From NCBI GenBank assembly GCA_025456015.1, contig JALOLK010000025.1, forward strand, positions 1 through 32,705: a stretch of DNA of 32,705 nucleotides. Reading direction: 5' to 3'. The notes beneath the pieces were generated by a model, which worked only from the letters and a program-made list of their open reading frames with translations, was not told the DNA's origin and ran no database searches. Positions 10,471 through 20,438 of the stretch are shown here, in pieces. Source of the DNA: Candidatus Nanopelagicales bacterium (GTDB lineage Bacteria; Actinomycetota; Actinomycetes; S36-B12; CAIYMF01). Position 1 is the first letter of the stretch. Each line of letters starts with the position of its first letter. A program made the translations under genes and the position numbers.

Positions 10471-10555
10471 GCGCCCATCCTGCCAAGGCGGGACAGCACG
10501 GGTGGTGGGCCCAACGGCCCTGCCGCGGGACCTGCGCCGGTCCGCGCCGGCCCGC

Positions 10556-12358
10556 TCAGTCGTCGGAGCGTGAGCCCGAGGCCGTCGGCGTGGTCTTCTG
10601 CACCTGCACGAGGAACTCGTAGTTGCTCTTCGTCTCGCGCAGCTTGTTCAGCAGCAGCTCGATGGCCTGCTGCGGGTCCAGCGCGTGCAGCACGCGCCGC
10701 AGCTTCCAGACGATCTTGAGCTCCTCGGAGCTCATGAGCAGCTCCTCCTTGCGGGTGCCCGAGGCGTCGACGTCGACGGCCGGGAAGATGCGCTTGTCCG
10801 CCAGGCGCCGGTCGAGCTTGAGCTCCATGTTGCCGGTGCCCTTGAACTCCTCGAAGATCACCTCGTCCATCCGCGAGCCGGTCTCCACCAGCGCGGTGGC
10901 CAGGATCGTCAGCGAGCCGCCGTGCTCGATGTTGCGGGCAGCGCCGAAGAACTTCTTCGGCGGGTACAGCGCCGCGGAGTCCACGCCGCCGGACAGGATG
11001 CGCCCCGAGGCCGGCGCGCTGAGGTTGTACGCACGACCGAGGCGGGTCATCGAGTCCAGCAGCACGACGACGTCGTGGCCCAGCTCCACGAGGCGCTTGG
11101 CCCGCTCGATCGCGAGCTCGGCGACCATCGTGTGGTCATCGGCGGGTCGGTCGAAGGTCGAGGCGATGACCTCGCCCTTCACCGAGCGCTGCATGTCGGT
11201 GACCTCCTCGGGCCGCTCGTCGACGAGGACGACCATGAGGTGGCACTCCGGGTTGTTCTCGGTGATCGCGTTGGCGATCGCCTGCAGCACCATCGTCTTG
11301 CCGGCCTTGGGCGGGGACACGATGAGGCCACGCTGGCCCTTGCCGATCGGCGCGACCAGGTCGATGATCCGCGTCGTCATGTTCGTGGGGTCGGCCTCGA
11401 GGCGCAGCCGCTGCTGCGGATAGAGCGGCACGAGCTTGCCGAACTCGGGGCGGTTGCGGTTGTCGTCGGGCTCGGTGCCGTTCACGGTGTCCACCCGCGC
11501 CAGCGGGTTGAACTTCTCGCGCCGGTCGCTCTCCCGCGGCTGGCGCACCTGGCCGGTGATCGCGTCGCCCTTGCGCAGGCCGTGGCGCTTCACCATCGAC
11601 AGCGAGACGTAGACGTCGGTCGGGCCGGGCAGGTAGCCGGTGGTGCGCACGAAGGCGTAGTTCTCGAGGATGTCGACGATGCCGGCGACCGGCACCAGGA
11701 CGTCGTCCTCGCTGATCTCCGGCTCGCGCTCGCCGCCACCCTGGTTGCCCGGGCGGCGCTCGTTGCGGTTGCGGTTGCGGTCGCGGCGGTTGCGCCGGCG
11801 GCCGCCGGCCTCGTCGCGGTCGCGGTCGTCGCGCTGGCCGCCGTCCTGCTGGCGCTGCCCGCCCTGGTTCTGGTCGCGGCGCTGGTCGCCCTGCGACTCG
11901 CGGCCCTGCTGGCCCTGGTCGCGGCGCTGGTCGCCCTGCGACTCGCGGCCCTGCTGGCCCTGGTCGCGGCGCTGGTCGCCCTGCGACTCGCGGCCCTGCT
12001 GGCCCTGGTCGCGCGCCTCCTGCGAGGGGCCCGGACCGGCCGGCTGCTCGGCTGCGCGGCCGGGCGGCTCGGCCCCGCCCTCGGCACCCTCGACCCGCTC
12101 CTGCACACCGCGGCGCTGGCGCTGCGGGCGCTCCTTCACCCGCGCGCCGCCGTCGGCGGCCTGGCCCCCCTGGCCGCCCTGGACCGCGGTGATGGCCGCG
12201 ACCAGGTCGCCCTTCTTCATCCCCGAGACCCCGGACAGGCCCAGGTCGTGGGCCATGGTGCGCAGCTCGGGCAGGAGCATCCCGGACAGCCCCTGGCCGG
12301 AGCGGCGGCCGCGGCCGCCAGCCTGGTCGGACTGCGGGGCGGTGATCGTGTCGGTCAC
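10556..12358 (-). CDS. rho: Transcription termination factor Rho with an Arg/Gln/Gly/Asp-rich insertion
   Basis: From GTG at 12358: VTDTITAPQSDQ...; Rho N-domain LPELRTMAHDLGLSGVSGMKKGDLVAAI, RNA-binding and P-loop SPPKAGKTMVLQAIANAI, C-terminal LLNKLRETKSNYEFL. Confidence 0.95.
   Translation of the reverse strand: MTDTITAPQSDQAGGRGRRSGQGLSGMLLPELRTMAHDLGLSGVSGMKKGDLVAAITAVQGGQGGQAADGGARVKERPQRQRRGVQERVEGAEGGAEPPGRAAEQPAGPGPSQEARDQGQQGRESQGDQRRDQGQQGRESQGDQRRDQGQQGRESQGDQRRDQNQGGQRQQDGGQRDDRDRDEAGGRRRNRRDRNRNRNERRPGNQGGGEREPEISEDDVLVPVAGIVDILENYAFVRTTGYLPGPTDVYVSLSMVKRHGLRKGDAITGQVRQPRESDRREKFNPLARVDTVNGTEPDDNRNRPEFGKLVPLYPQQRLRLEADPTNMTTRIIDLVAPIGKGQRGLIVSPPKAGKTMVLQAIANAITENNPECHLMVVLVDERPEEVTDMQRSVKGEVIASTFDRPADDHTMVAELAIERAKRLVELGHDVVVLLDSMTRLGRAYNLSAPASGRILSGGVDSAALYPPKKFFGAARNIEHGGSLTILATALVETGSRMDEVIFEEFKGTGNMELKLDRRLADKRIFPAVDVDASGTRKEELLMSSEELKIVWKLRRVLHALDPQQAIELLLNKLRETKSNYEFLVQVQKTTPTASGSRSDD
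11870..12004 (-). repeat. Three perfect tandem 45-bp repeats within rho, encoding DQGQQGRESQGDQRR-type units
   Basis: Unit ctggtcgcggcgctggtcgccctgcgactcgcggccctgctggcc at 11870-11914, 11915-11959 and 11960-12004, followed by a partial fourth copy (ctggtcgcg). Confidence 0.95.
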
Positions 12359-12617
12359 GTGGTTCCTCGAGGTGATGGACGGCCGCAGCGGTGGAAACGG
12401 ATCCCCCCACGCCGCTGCCGGCGCTTCAACATGTGGATCGGACCGGGCGGTGCGGTGCTGGAGCGACCGATCGGGTTCGGCGTGCGGTGAGGCGGCGCTG
12501 AACGGGCGATGCGCGCACCGCGTGGGTCCGGGACACACGGTAGCACCTGATGGTCGCATCCGGTTCACTCGACGCCGGGCGCCGCTGCGTCCCGGCCGGG
12601 GGCGCCGGCGGATCGCG

Positions 12618-13538
12618 CTACCGGGCCCAGACCCCGCGCGCCGCGACGGGCACGGCCCGCACCTGCCAGGCGGGCCCGGCCAGCTCGGCCAGGCGGGCGA
12701 CGACCGGCGCGGGATCCCCCACCGCGAAGGCGATCACGCTGGGACCGGCCCCCGAGACGGCTGCCGGGATGCGCGCGTCCCGGACCGCCTCGACCAGGCC
12801 CAGCGCAGCGGGGTAGACGCTGCGCCGCTGCGGCTGGTGCAGCCGGTCGTCGGTGGCCTCCAGCAGCAGCGCGGGGTCGCTGGCCAGCGCGTGCACGAGC
12901 AGGGCGGCGCGAGCGACGTTGAAGACCGCGTCCGCGTGGGCCACCCGCGTGGGCAGCGCCCCGCGGGCGCGCTCGGTGGCGCACTCCTGCTCGGGGATCG
13001 CCAGGACGGGGGTCACGTCCGGGTGCACCGCGAGCCGCACGGCCCGCCCGACCGGGCCGACCTCGCCGGTCTCCAGCCAGGCGACCGTCGCGCCGCCCAG
13101 GACAGCCGGGGCGACGTTGTCGGGGTGGCCCTCGAGTCGGGTGGCCAGCGCGACCAGCTCGGCCGACGACACCGCGTCGGCGACGTCGGCGAGGTGGGCG
13201 GCCACGGCCAGCGCCCCGACGATCGCCGCGGCCGAGGACCCCAGGCCGCGGCCGTGCGGCACGGCGTTCTCGCAGCGCAGCGCCAGGCCGCGGCCCGCCA
13301 GCTCGCCGGACTCGTCGAAGGCGGCCAGGCCGGTGCGCACGACGCGCGCCACGAGGTTGCTCGCGTCGGTCGCCACGGTGCCCGCGCCCTGCCCGACCAC
13401 CTCGACGGTGACCGCGCTGCCCGGCACGAACCGCGCGTGCACGCGGTCGACCACGGCCAGGGCCAGGCCGAGGCTGTCGAAGCCCGGGCCGAGGTTGGCG
13501 CTGGTGGCGGGGACCTCGACGACGACCTCGGCCGTCAC
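12618..13538 (-). CDS. thrB: Homoserine kinase
   Basis: From GTG at 13538: [46 protein letters not shown]-kinase motif; GTGA overlap with thrC. Confidence 0.95.
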   Translation of the reverse strand: MTAEVVVEVPATSANLGPGFDSLGLALAVVDRVHARFVPGSAVTVEVVGQGAGTVATDASNLVARVVRTGLAAFDESGELAGRGLALRCENAVPHGRGLGSSAAAIVGALAVAAHLADVADAVSSAELVALATRLEGHPDNVAPAVLGGATVAWLETGEVGPVGRAVRLAVHPDVTPVLAIPEQECATERARGALPTRVAHADAVFNVARAALLVHALASDPALLLEATDDRLHQPQRRSVYPAALGLVEAVRDARIPAAVSGAGPSVIAFAVGDPAPVVARLAELAGPAWQVRAVPVAARGVWAR

Positions 13539-14632
13539 GGCGCGAGGTCCAGGGCGCGAGCCGCCGCCGCCACGTCGACGGGCACCAGGACCGGGTCGGC
13601 CGCCCGGGCCAGGGCCCACTGGGTGTCCTTCAGGCCGTGCCCCGTCAGCGTGCAGACGATCGTCTGGCCGGGATCCACCCGGCCAGCGGCGTGCGCGGCC
13701 ACCAGGCCGGCCACCGAGGCGGCCGAGGCCGGCTCGCAATAGAGGCCGTCGCGCGCGGCCAGGGCGAGGTGGGACTCCAGGATCTGCTCGTCGGAGACCA
13801 TGTCGATGCCTCCCCCGGAGTCATCCCGGGCCGCGATCGCCTGCTGCCAGGAGGCCGGGTTCCCGATGCGGATCGCGGTGGCCAGGGTCTCCGGCGCCGC
13901 GACCGGCGCGCCCCGCACGATGGGCGCGGCACCCTCGGCCTGGACGCCCCACATGCGGGGGCGACGACTCGCCGGGCCGTCGGCGTGGTACTCGACGTAG
14001 CCCTTCCAGTAGGCCGTGATGTTGCCGGCGTTGCCGACCGGCAGCACGTGCACGTCCGGGGCGTCGCCCAGCGCATCGACGATCTCGAACGCCGCGCTCT
14101 TCTGGCCCTCGATGCGCGCCGGGTTCACCGAGTTCACCAGGGCGACCGGATGGGTGCCGGCCAGGTCGCGGGCCAGGCGCAGGCAGTCGTCGAAGTTGCC
14201 GTCCACCTGCAGCAGCCGGGCCCCGTGCGCCACGGCCTGGGCCAGCTTGCCCATCGCGATCTTGCCGGCGGGCACGAGCACGGCCGGCGTCATGCCGGCC
14301 TTCGCCGCGTAGGCCGCGGCCGAGGCCGAGGTGTTCCCGGTGGAGGCGCAGATGACTGCGCGGGCGCCCTCGTGGGCCGCCATCGAGATGGCCATGGTCA
14401 TGCCGCGGTCCTTGAACGACCCGGTGGGGTTGGCGCCGTCGAACTTCAGCAGCACCCGACACCCGGTGAGCTCGCTGAGCCAGCCGGACTCCACCAGCGG
14501 GGTGCCCCCCTCGCACAGCGACACCACCGGGGCGTCGGCGGGCAGCGGCATGCGCTCGCGGTACTCCGCGATGACCCCGCGCCACGGCCGCGCGCCGGTG
14601 GCCAGGGCGCCGGGCATGCCCGCGGCGCTCAT
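13535..14632 (-). CDS. thrC: Threonine synthase
   Basis: [31 protein letters not shown]...; [25 protein letters not shown]-binding motif. Confidence 0.95.
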   Translation of the reverse strand: MSAAGMPGALATGARPWRGVIAEYRERMPLPADAPVVSLCEGGTPLVESGWLSELTGCRVLLKFDGANPTGSFKDRGMTMAISMAAHEGARAVICASTGNTSASAAAYAAKAGMTPAVLVPAGKIAMGKLAQAVAHGARLLQVDGNFDDCLRLARDLAGTHPVALVNSVNPARIEGQKSAAFEIVDALGDAPDVHVLPVGNAGNITAYWKGYVEYHADGPASRRPRMWGVQAEGAAPIVRGAPVAAPETLATAIRIGNPASWQQAIAARDDSGGGIDMVSDEQILESHLALAARDGLYCEPASAASVAGLVAAHAAGRVDPGQTIVCTLTGHGLKDTQWALARAADPVLVPVDVAAAARALDLAP

Positions 14633-15933
14633 CGGCCCTCGCCGATCACCCGCATGGCCGCCAGGACCGTGTCGACGACCTCGAGGTGGCGCAGCTGGTC
14701 GACCGTCGCCGCGAGGTCCGCGTCGCGACCGGGATGGGTGAGGATGAGCAGCTCGGCCGCCTCGCCCTCGCCCTTCTGGGTGAGGCTGCGGATGCTGGCG
14801 CCGTGCTCGGCGAACACCCCGGCGACCGCGGCGAGGACGCCGGGCCGGTCGCGGACCCGCAGGTGCACGAAGGCCGCGGTGGTCGCCGCGCCGACCGGTA
14901 GGACGGGCAGGTCGGCGTAGCTGGACTCCCCCGGCTCGCTGGAGCCGGTCACCCGGTTGCGCGCCGAGGCGACCACATCGCCCAGCACCGCGCTGGCGGT
15001 GGGCCGCCCGCCCGCGCCGCGGCCGTAGAACATGACCTGGCCCGCGGACTCGGCCTCGACGAAGACCGCGTTGAAGGCGTCGCGCACGCCGGCCAGCGGG
15101 TGGGTGCGCGGCACCAGCGTGGGGTGCACCCGCACCGAGACGCCGTCGGGCTCGTCGAGCCGCTCGGCGATCGCCAGCAGCTTGATGTCGAAGCCCATCT
15201 CCCGGGCGGCCAGGACGTCGTCGGCGCCGACCTGCCGGATGCCCTGCACGTCGACGTCGTCCTGGGTGACCCGCGTGTGGAAGGCCAGCGAGGCCAGGAT
15301 CGCGGCCTTGGCGGCGGCGTCGTGGCCGTCCACGTCGGCCGTCGGGTCGGCCTCGGCGTAGCCCAGGGCCTGGGCGCCGGCCAGGGCCTCGTCGAAGCTG
15401 GCGCCGGTGGCGTCCATCTGGCTGAGGATGTAGTTGGTCGTGCCGTTCACGATCCCGAGGACCCGGCGGATGCGGTCGCCGGCCAGCGACTCGCGCAGCG
15501 GCCGCAGCAGCGGGATCGCCCCGGCCACCGCCGCCTCGTAGGACAGGTCTACGCCGGCCTCGGCCGCAGCGGCGTGCAGCGCGGCGCCCTCGGTGGCGAT
15601 GAGGGCCTTGTTCGCGGTCACCACGGAGGCCCCACCCTTGAGGGCGCGCAGCACCAGCTCGCGAGCGGGCTCGATGCCGCCCATGAGCTCGACCACGATG
15701 TCCGGGGAGCTGTCCAGCAGCGCCTGCAGGTCGTCGGTGAGCAGGGCGCTCGGGATGCCGGGGCGATCCCGGGTGACGTCGCGCACGCCGACCCCGGTCA
15801 CCTCGAGGCGGGCCCCGACCCGGGCTGCGAGGTCGTCGGCCTGCTCGGTGAGCAGCCGGACCACCTGGGCGCCCACGGTGCCGCCGCCGAGCACGACGAC
15901 GGACAGCGGCTGGCGGGCGGCGGGCGGTGCCAT
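14629..15933 (-). CDS. hom: Homoserine dehydrogenase with C-terminal ACT domain
   Basis: From ATG at 15933 (AGGAG upstream): [47 protein letters not shown]-terminal ACT-like [24 protein letters not shown]. Confidence 0.95.
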   Translation of the reverse strand: MAPPAARQPLSVVVLGGGTVGAQVVRLLTEQADDLAARVGARLEVTGVGVRDVTRDRPGIPSALLTDDLQALLDSSPDIVVELMGGIEPARELVLRALKGGASVVTANKALIATEGAALHAAAAEAGVDLSYEAAVAGAIPLLRPLRESLAGDRIRRVLGIVNGTTNYILSQMDATGASFDEALAGAQALGYAEADPTADVDGHDAAAKAAILASLAFHTRVTQDDVDVQGIRQVGADDVLAAREMGFDIKLLAIAERLDEPDGVSVRVHPTLVPRTHPLAGVRDAFNAVFVEAESAGQVMFYGRGAGGRPTASAVLGDVVASARNRVTGSSEPGESSYADLPVLPVGAATTAAFVHLRVRDRPGVLAAVAGVFAEHGASIRSLTQKGEGEAAELLILTHPGRDADLAATVDQLRHLEVVDTVLAAMRVIGEGR

Positions 15934-16001
15934 GGGGGACTCCTGGGACGGTGGTGCGGGCGGGCGTGATTGTCTCACGCGGGCCCGTCACCGACGGACC
16001 G

Positions 16002-17474
16002 TCAGGGCAGCCCAGCCCCCACCACGCCGCCCTGGTGGTCGGCCGTCGGCCCCGCCCCGGCGAGCGCGGGGTCCAGCGCGAGCAGGTCGGCCTGGGTCTC
16101 CCGGCGCAGCACGACCTGGTCGTTGCCGGCGCGCACGGACACGACCGGGGGCCGGGCGATCATGTTGTAGTTCGACGCCATCGCCCGGCAGTAGGCCCCC
16201 GTGGCGGCCACGGCGAGCAGGTCGCCGCGGCCCACGTCGGAGGGCAGCCAGGCATCGCGCACCACGACGTCACCGGACTCGCAGTGCTTGCCCACGATGC
16301 GGGTCAGCATCGCCGGGGCCGAGGAGACCCGGTTGGCCAGCACGACGGTGTACTCGGCGTCGTAGAGGGCGGTGCGGATGTTGTCGCTCATCCCACCGTC
16401 GACGGAGACGTAGGTGCGCCAGGCGCCGGTCCGGTACTCGACCGGCTTGACCGTGCCCACCTCGTAGACGGTGACCATGCTCGGCCCGACGATCGCCCGG
16501 CCCGGCTCCACGCCGATGCGCGGCACCGGCAGGCCCCGGCGCTGGCACTCCCCCGCGACGATGACGCGCAGCGCGTCGGCCATCGCCACCGGGGCCACGG
16601 GATCGTCCCCGGGCAGGTAGGCGATGCCCATCCCACCGCCCAAGCTCAGCTCGGCCATGGTGAGGCCCTCGGCCCCGGCGAGCTCGGCGATGAACTGCAC
16701 GACGCGGTGGGCGGCGACCTCGAAGCCCGCGGTGGAGAAGATCTGCGACCCGATGTGGGAGTGGATGCCCAGCAGCGCCAGCGAGGGGCGGGCGGCGACC
16801 GCGAGCACCGCCTCGCGGGCGGCCCCGGAGGTCAGGGACAGGCCGAACTTCTGGTCCTCGTGCGCGGTCGCGATGAACTCGTGGGTGTGCGCCTCGACCC
16901 CGGTGGTCACGCGCACGAGCACGTGGGCGACCGCGCCGGCCGATGCGGCGAGGTCGGCCAGCCGGTCCACCTCGTCGAGGGAGTCGATCACGAAGCGACC
17001 GACGCCGGCGGCCAGCGCGGCGCGCAGCTCGGCGTCGGACTTGTTGTTGCCGTGCAGGGTGATCCGCTCCGGCGGGAACCCCGCGGCCATCGCCAGGCCC
17101 AGCTCCCCGCCGGTGCAGACATCCAGGCCCAGGCCGGCCTCGGCCAGCCACCGCACCGTGGTGCCGCTGAGGAACGCCTTGCCGGCGTAGGAGACCAGCC
17201 CCGGGACGTCGGGGTCGGTGTAGGCGGCCTGGAAGGCCGCGGCCCTCGCGCGGAAGTCGGCCTCGTCGAGCAGCAGCACCGGGGTGCCGTGGCGGGCGAC
17301 CAGGTCCGTGACCGGCTGGCCCCCGACGACGAGGCGGCCCTGGGGGTCGCGCCGGGCCGTCGCCGGCCAGATCTGGGCATCGATCCGCGCCATCGCGGTC
17401 GTGTCCGGCGCTGGCGGCAGTGTGGTGTGGGGCAGGCCGTCGCCGTGCAGCGGGCCGGCCGGGTGTGCGCGCAT
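16002..17474 (-). CDS. lysA: Diaminopimelate decarboxylase
   Basis: 490 aa; [32 protein letters not shown] (PLP lysine), [23 protein letters not shown] motifs. Confidence 0.95.
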   Translation of the reverse strand: MRAHPAGPLHGDGLPHTTLPPAPDTTAMARIDAQIWPATARRDPQGRLVVGGQPVTDLVARHGTPVLLLDEADFRARAAAFQAAYTDPDVPGLVSYAGKAFLSGTTVRWLAEAGLGLDVCTGGELGLAMAAGFPPERITLHGNNKSDAELRAALAAGVGRFVIDSLDEVDRLADLAASAGAVAHVLVRVTTGVEAHTHEFIATAHEDQKFGLSLTSGAAREAVLAVAARPSLALLGIHSHIGSQIFSTAGFEVAAHRVVQFIAELAGAEGLTMAELSLGGGMGIAYLPGDDPVAPVAMADALRVIVAGECQRRGLPVPRIGVEPGRAIVGPSMVTVYEVGTVKPVEYRTGAWRTYVSVDGGMSDNIRTALYDAEYTVVLANRVSSAPAMLTRIVGKHCESGDVVVRDAWLPSDVGRGDLLAVAATGAYCRAMASNYNMIARPPVVSVRAGNDQVVLRRETQADLLALDPALAGAGPTADHQGGVVGAGLP

Positions 17475-17501
17475 GGGCGCAAGGGTACGCAGGCAGCCGG
17501 C

Positions 17502-18467
17502 TCAGGCAGCGGCACTCGGCTGCGGCAGGTCGCGGCGTCGGAATCCGTGCCGCAGGCCCTCGACGTCCGCGGCGAGCACGATCGCCACCCCGACGACGTA
17601 GAGCCACAGCTGCAGGGCCACGAAGCCGCCGAGGATGGCCACCACCTGGCTGTAGGTGACCGAGACCTGCAGGTACCAGCCCAGGCCGACCGTCCCGAGC
17701 AGGATGATCGCCGTGCTGGTCGCCGCGCCCACGTTCCGCCACCCGACCACCCGCCGGGCGCGGGTGCCGAAGCGCATCGAGGCGGTGAGCAGCAGGTACA
17801 CCAGCGCCAGCGCGAGGGGCAGGCGCAGGTAGCGGATGCCCCCGCTCCACACCTCGCCGATCCCGAACAGCTCGAGCACCCGCGGCACCAGCGTGAGCAG
17901 GACGACCCCGACGACGATGGCCAGCTGGCACAGCAGCGTGATGCCGATGGCGACGATCCGGCTGGCCACGCTCGGGGGCTGCGGCTCGAGCTCGAAGGTG
18001 ATGTCGAGGACCTGCCGGCCCACGTAGACGAACCGGCTGGCCGCGTAGAGGGAGACGGCCAGGCCGACCAGCCCGGCCACGCCGACCGTGCTCAACGAGG
18101 TGTCGTCCATGGTGGCGAGGCTGGTCAGCGCAGGGCCCAGCGAGGCCAGCGCCTCGGGCCGGTCGCGGAGCACGTCGGCGAGGTCCGCGGCGAACTCGGC
18201 CGGGTCGGTCACCAGCGCGACGATGGCGCCCAGGGACACGAACGCGGGCACCAGCGAGAGCATCCCGAAGAAGGCCAGGCCCCCGGCGAGCACCGAGCCG
18301 CGGTGCCGCGCGAACCGGGCGTACACCGACAGGGCGAACCCGGCCGCCGGGGCCAGGGCGGGCAGGTGCGCCTCGATGCGGCCCGCCCACGCGGTGATCG
18401 CCGGGGAGGCGCCCTCCTCGGCCACCCGCTCGGCCGCGGTTCGCCCGGACCCGGCCGGTACGCCCAC
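17502..18467 (-). CDS. YihY/BrkB (virulence factor BrkB) family membrane protein
   Basis: FARHRGSVLAGGLAFFGMLSLVPAFVSLGAIVAL and later TM segments match YihY/BrkB; likely GTG start at 18467 near the argS stop (longer start at 18542 possible). Confidence 0.8.
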   Translation of the reverse strand: MGVPAGSGRTAAERVAEEGASPAITAWAGRIEAHLPALAPAAGFALSVYARFARHRGSVLAGGLAFFGMLSLVPAFVSLGAIVALVTDPAEFAADLADVLRDRPEALASLGPALTSLATMDDTSLSTVGVAGLVGLAVSLYAASRFVYVGRQVLDITFELEPQPPSVASRIVAIGITLLCQLAIVVGVVLLTLVPRVLELFGIGEVWSGGIRYLRLPLALALVYLLLTASMRFGTRARRVVGWRNVGAATSTAIILLGTVGLGWYLQVSVTYSQVVAILGGFVALQLWLYVVGVAIVLAADVEGLRHGFRRRDLPQPSAAA

Positions 18468-18469
18468 CG

Positions 18470-20134
18470 CTACATCCGCTCGGGCGCGGACACCCCGAGC
18501 ATGCCCAGGCCGTTGACGAACACCTGCCGGGAGGCGGCGCACAGCCAGAGCCGGGCGACGTGCTGGGCACCGACGGGCTCATCGCCCATCGGCAGGACCC
18601 GGCACACGTCGTAGAAGCGGTGGTAGGACGTGGCCAGCGTCTCGAGGTACCGGGCGATCCGGTGCGGCTCGCGCAGCTCCGCGGCGCTGGCCACCACCCG
18701 GGGGAACTCGCCCAGCACGCCGAGCAGGTCCGACTCGCGCTCGTGGTCGAGCAGCGCGGGGTCGAAGGCCATCGTGCGCCAGTCGATGCCCAGCTCGGCG
18801 GCGTTGCGCAGCACCGAGGCGATCCGGGCCGAGGCGTACTGCACGTAGTAGACCGGGTTGTCGTTGCTGCGCCGCAGCAGCAGGTCGACGTCGAGGACCA
18901 GCGCGGAGTCCACGGGGTAGCGGATCAGCGAGTACCGGGCAGCGTCGACGCCCACCTCGTCGACGAGGTCGTCGATGGTGATGACGTTGCCAGCGCGCTT
19001 GCTCATGCGCACCTCCTCGCCGCCCTTCACCATCTTCACGAGCTGGCCGATGAGGACCTCGATGTTGGCGTCGGGGTCGTCCCCGGCGCACGCGGCCACC
19101 GCCCGCAGCCGGTTCACGTACCCGTGGTGGTCCGCGCCGAGCAGGTAGATGCAGCGATCCGCGCCCCGGGCCCGCTTGTCCACGTAGTAGGCGGTGTCGG
19201 AGGCGAAGTAGGTGCGGTCGCCGTCGGCCTTGACCAGGACGCGGTCCTTGTCGTCGTCGAACGTGCTGGTGCGCAGCCAGATGGCGCCGTCGGCCTCGTA
19301 CACGTGGCCCTGCCGGCGCAGCTGCTCGAACGCCCGGTCGACCGCGCCGGACTCGTGCAGGCTGCGCTCGGAGTACCAGACCTCGAACTCGGTGCCGAAC
19401 CTCGCCAGGCTGTCCTGCTGCGCCTCGAGCATGAGCCGGTAGCCGAGGTCGCGGAACATGACCAGCTGCTGGTCGATCGGCAGGTCCAGGATCCCCCGGT
19501 CGTTGGCGACGATCTGCGCGGCCAGGTCCTTGATGTACCCGCCGTGGTACCCGCCCTCGGGGGCCGGCCGGCCGTGCGCGGCGTTCATGATGGACTCGCC
19601 GAAGCGGTCCATCTGCACCCCGCGGTCGTTGATGTAGAACTCGCGGGTGACATCGGCGCCCTGGGCGCGCAGGACCCGCGCGATCGAGTCGCCGACCGCT
19701 GCCCACCGGGTGTGGCCCAGGTGGATCGGGCCGGTCGGGTTCGCCGAGATGAACTCGATGTTGATCCACCGGCCGCGCTGGGTGGTCCCGTGGCCGTAGT
19801 GGCCGTCCTCGGCCACGATGCGGGCGGCCACCTCGCCCTGGCTGGCCGCCTCGAGCGTGATGTTGACGAACCCCGGCCCGGCCACCACGGCGCTGGCGAT
19901 CGCCGGGCTCTTGGCCAGCTCGGCGGCCAGCAGCTCGCCGATCACCCGCGGCGGGGTGTGCGCGGGCTTGGCCAGGGTCATGGCCACGTTCGTGGCGTAG
20001 TCGCCGTGCTCGCGGTTCTTGGGCCGCTCGATCGCCGCGTTGACGCGGTAGCCCTTGGGCAGGCAGAGCTTGTTGGCCTCGATGAGGTCACCCACCGTGG
20101 CCGAGACCAGGGCTGCCAGGGCGTCGGGCGTCAT
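18470..20134 (-). CDS. argS: Arginyl-tRNA synthetase
   Basis: 554 aa; EFISANPTGPIHLGHTRWAAVGDSIARVLRAQG class I HIGH-like motif; RMSKRAGNVITIDDLVDEVG KMSK-like motif. Confidence 0.97.
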   Translation of the reverse strand: MTPDALAALVSATVGDLIEANKLCLPKGYRVNAAIERPKNREHGDYATNVAMTLAKPAHTPPRVIGELLAAELAKSPAIASAVVAGPGFVNITLEAASQGEVAARIVAEDGHYGHGTTQRGRWINIEFISANPTGPIHLGHTRWAAVGDSIARVLRAQGADVTREFYINDRGVQMDRFGESIMNAAHGRPAPEGGYHGGYIKDLAAQIVANDRGILDLPIDQQLVMFRDLGYRLMLEAQQDSLARFGTEFEVWYSERSLHESGAVDRAFEQLRRQGHVYEADGAIWLRTSTFDDDKDRVLVKADGDRTYFASDTAYYVDKRARGADRCIYLLGADHHGYVNRLRAVAACAGDDPDANIEVLIGQLVKMVKGGEEVRMSKRAGNVITIDDLVDEVGVDAARYSLIRYPVDSALVLDVDLLLRRSNDNPVYYVQYASARIASVLRNAAELGIDWRTMAFDPALLDHERESDLLGVLGEFPRVVASAAELREPHRIARYLETLATSYHRFYDVCRVLPMGDEPVGAQHVARLWLCAASRQVFVNGLGMLGVSAPERM

Positions 20135-20140
20135 GCCCGC

Positions 20141-20146
20141 ATCGTA
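20141..20146 (-). promoter_or_regulatory. Candidate -10 (TACGAT) for a leaderless argS transcript
   Basis: TACGAT on the minus strand, 6 nt from the argS ATG, the spacing expected of actinobacterial leaderless mRNAs. Confidence 0.45.
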
Positions 20147-20179
20147 GTGCCGCGCGGTGGGCCGGACCGTCCGCGGGAT

Positions 20180-20208
20180 TTGGGGCCGCCCGGGCCCACG
20201 GCTACGAT
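20180..20208 (+). promoter_or_regulatory. Candidate tRNA-Arg promoter (-35 TTGGGG, 17-nt spacer, -10 TACGAT)
   Basis: ttgggg at 20180-20185 and tacgat at 20203-20208, about 14 nt upstream of the tRNA 5' end. Confidence 0.5.
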
Positions 20209-20222
20209 GGGCGCGCCCTGCA

Positions 20223-20294
20223 GCCCCCGTAGCTCAGGGGATAGAGCGGTGCCCTCCGGAGGCATGCGCGCAGGTTCGAATCCTGCCGGGGGCA
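20223..20294 (+). tRNA. tRNA-Arg (anticodon CCG), no encoded CCA
   Basis: GCCCCCG/CGGGGGC acceptor, GCTC..GAGC D arm, GTGCC-CTCCGGA-GGCAT anticodon arm, GCAGG-TTCGAAT-CCTGC T arm. Confidence 0.95.
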
Positions 20295-20335
20295 CGTATG
20301 GGAACGGCCCCTTTCGAGGGGCCGTTCCCATACGT
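20294..20335. terminator. Perfect 18-bp hairpin (acgtatgggaacggcccc / ggggccgttcccatacgt), extendable to 19 bp around a TTCG loop; starts at the last tRNA base
   Basis: Inverted repeat read directly; no T-tract follows. Confidence 0.75.
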
Positions 20336-20397
20336 ACACCCAATGGCGGGATTCGGGAGGAGCCGCGCAACGCGCGGCGACGGGTCCTGCCGGGGGC

Positions 20398-20438
20398 ACG
20401 TATGGGAACGGCCCCCTCGTGGGGCCGTTCCCATACGT
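20398..20438. terminator. Second copy of the 18-bp hairpin with a different loop (ctcgt)
   Basis: Identical stem arms to 20294-20335, loop differs. Confidence 0.75.

Noticed and set aside
11870-12004. Non-coding tandem repeat or minisatellite element
   Set aside because: Repeat unit is a multiple of 3 and in frame within the Rho insertion, so coding repeat is the simpler explanation.
10685-12490. 601-aa plus-strand ORF with a hydrophobic repeat (LVALRLAALLALVAA)x3 resembling a membrane protein
   Set aside because: Mirror translation of the 45-bp repeats in rho; rho itself is unambiguous on the other strand.
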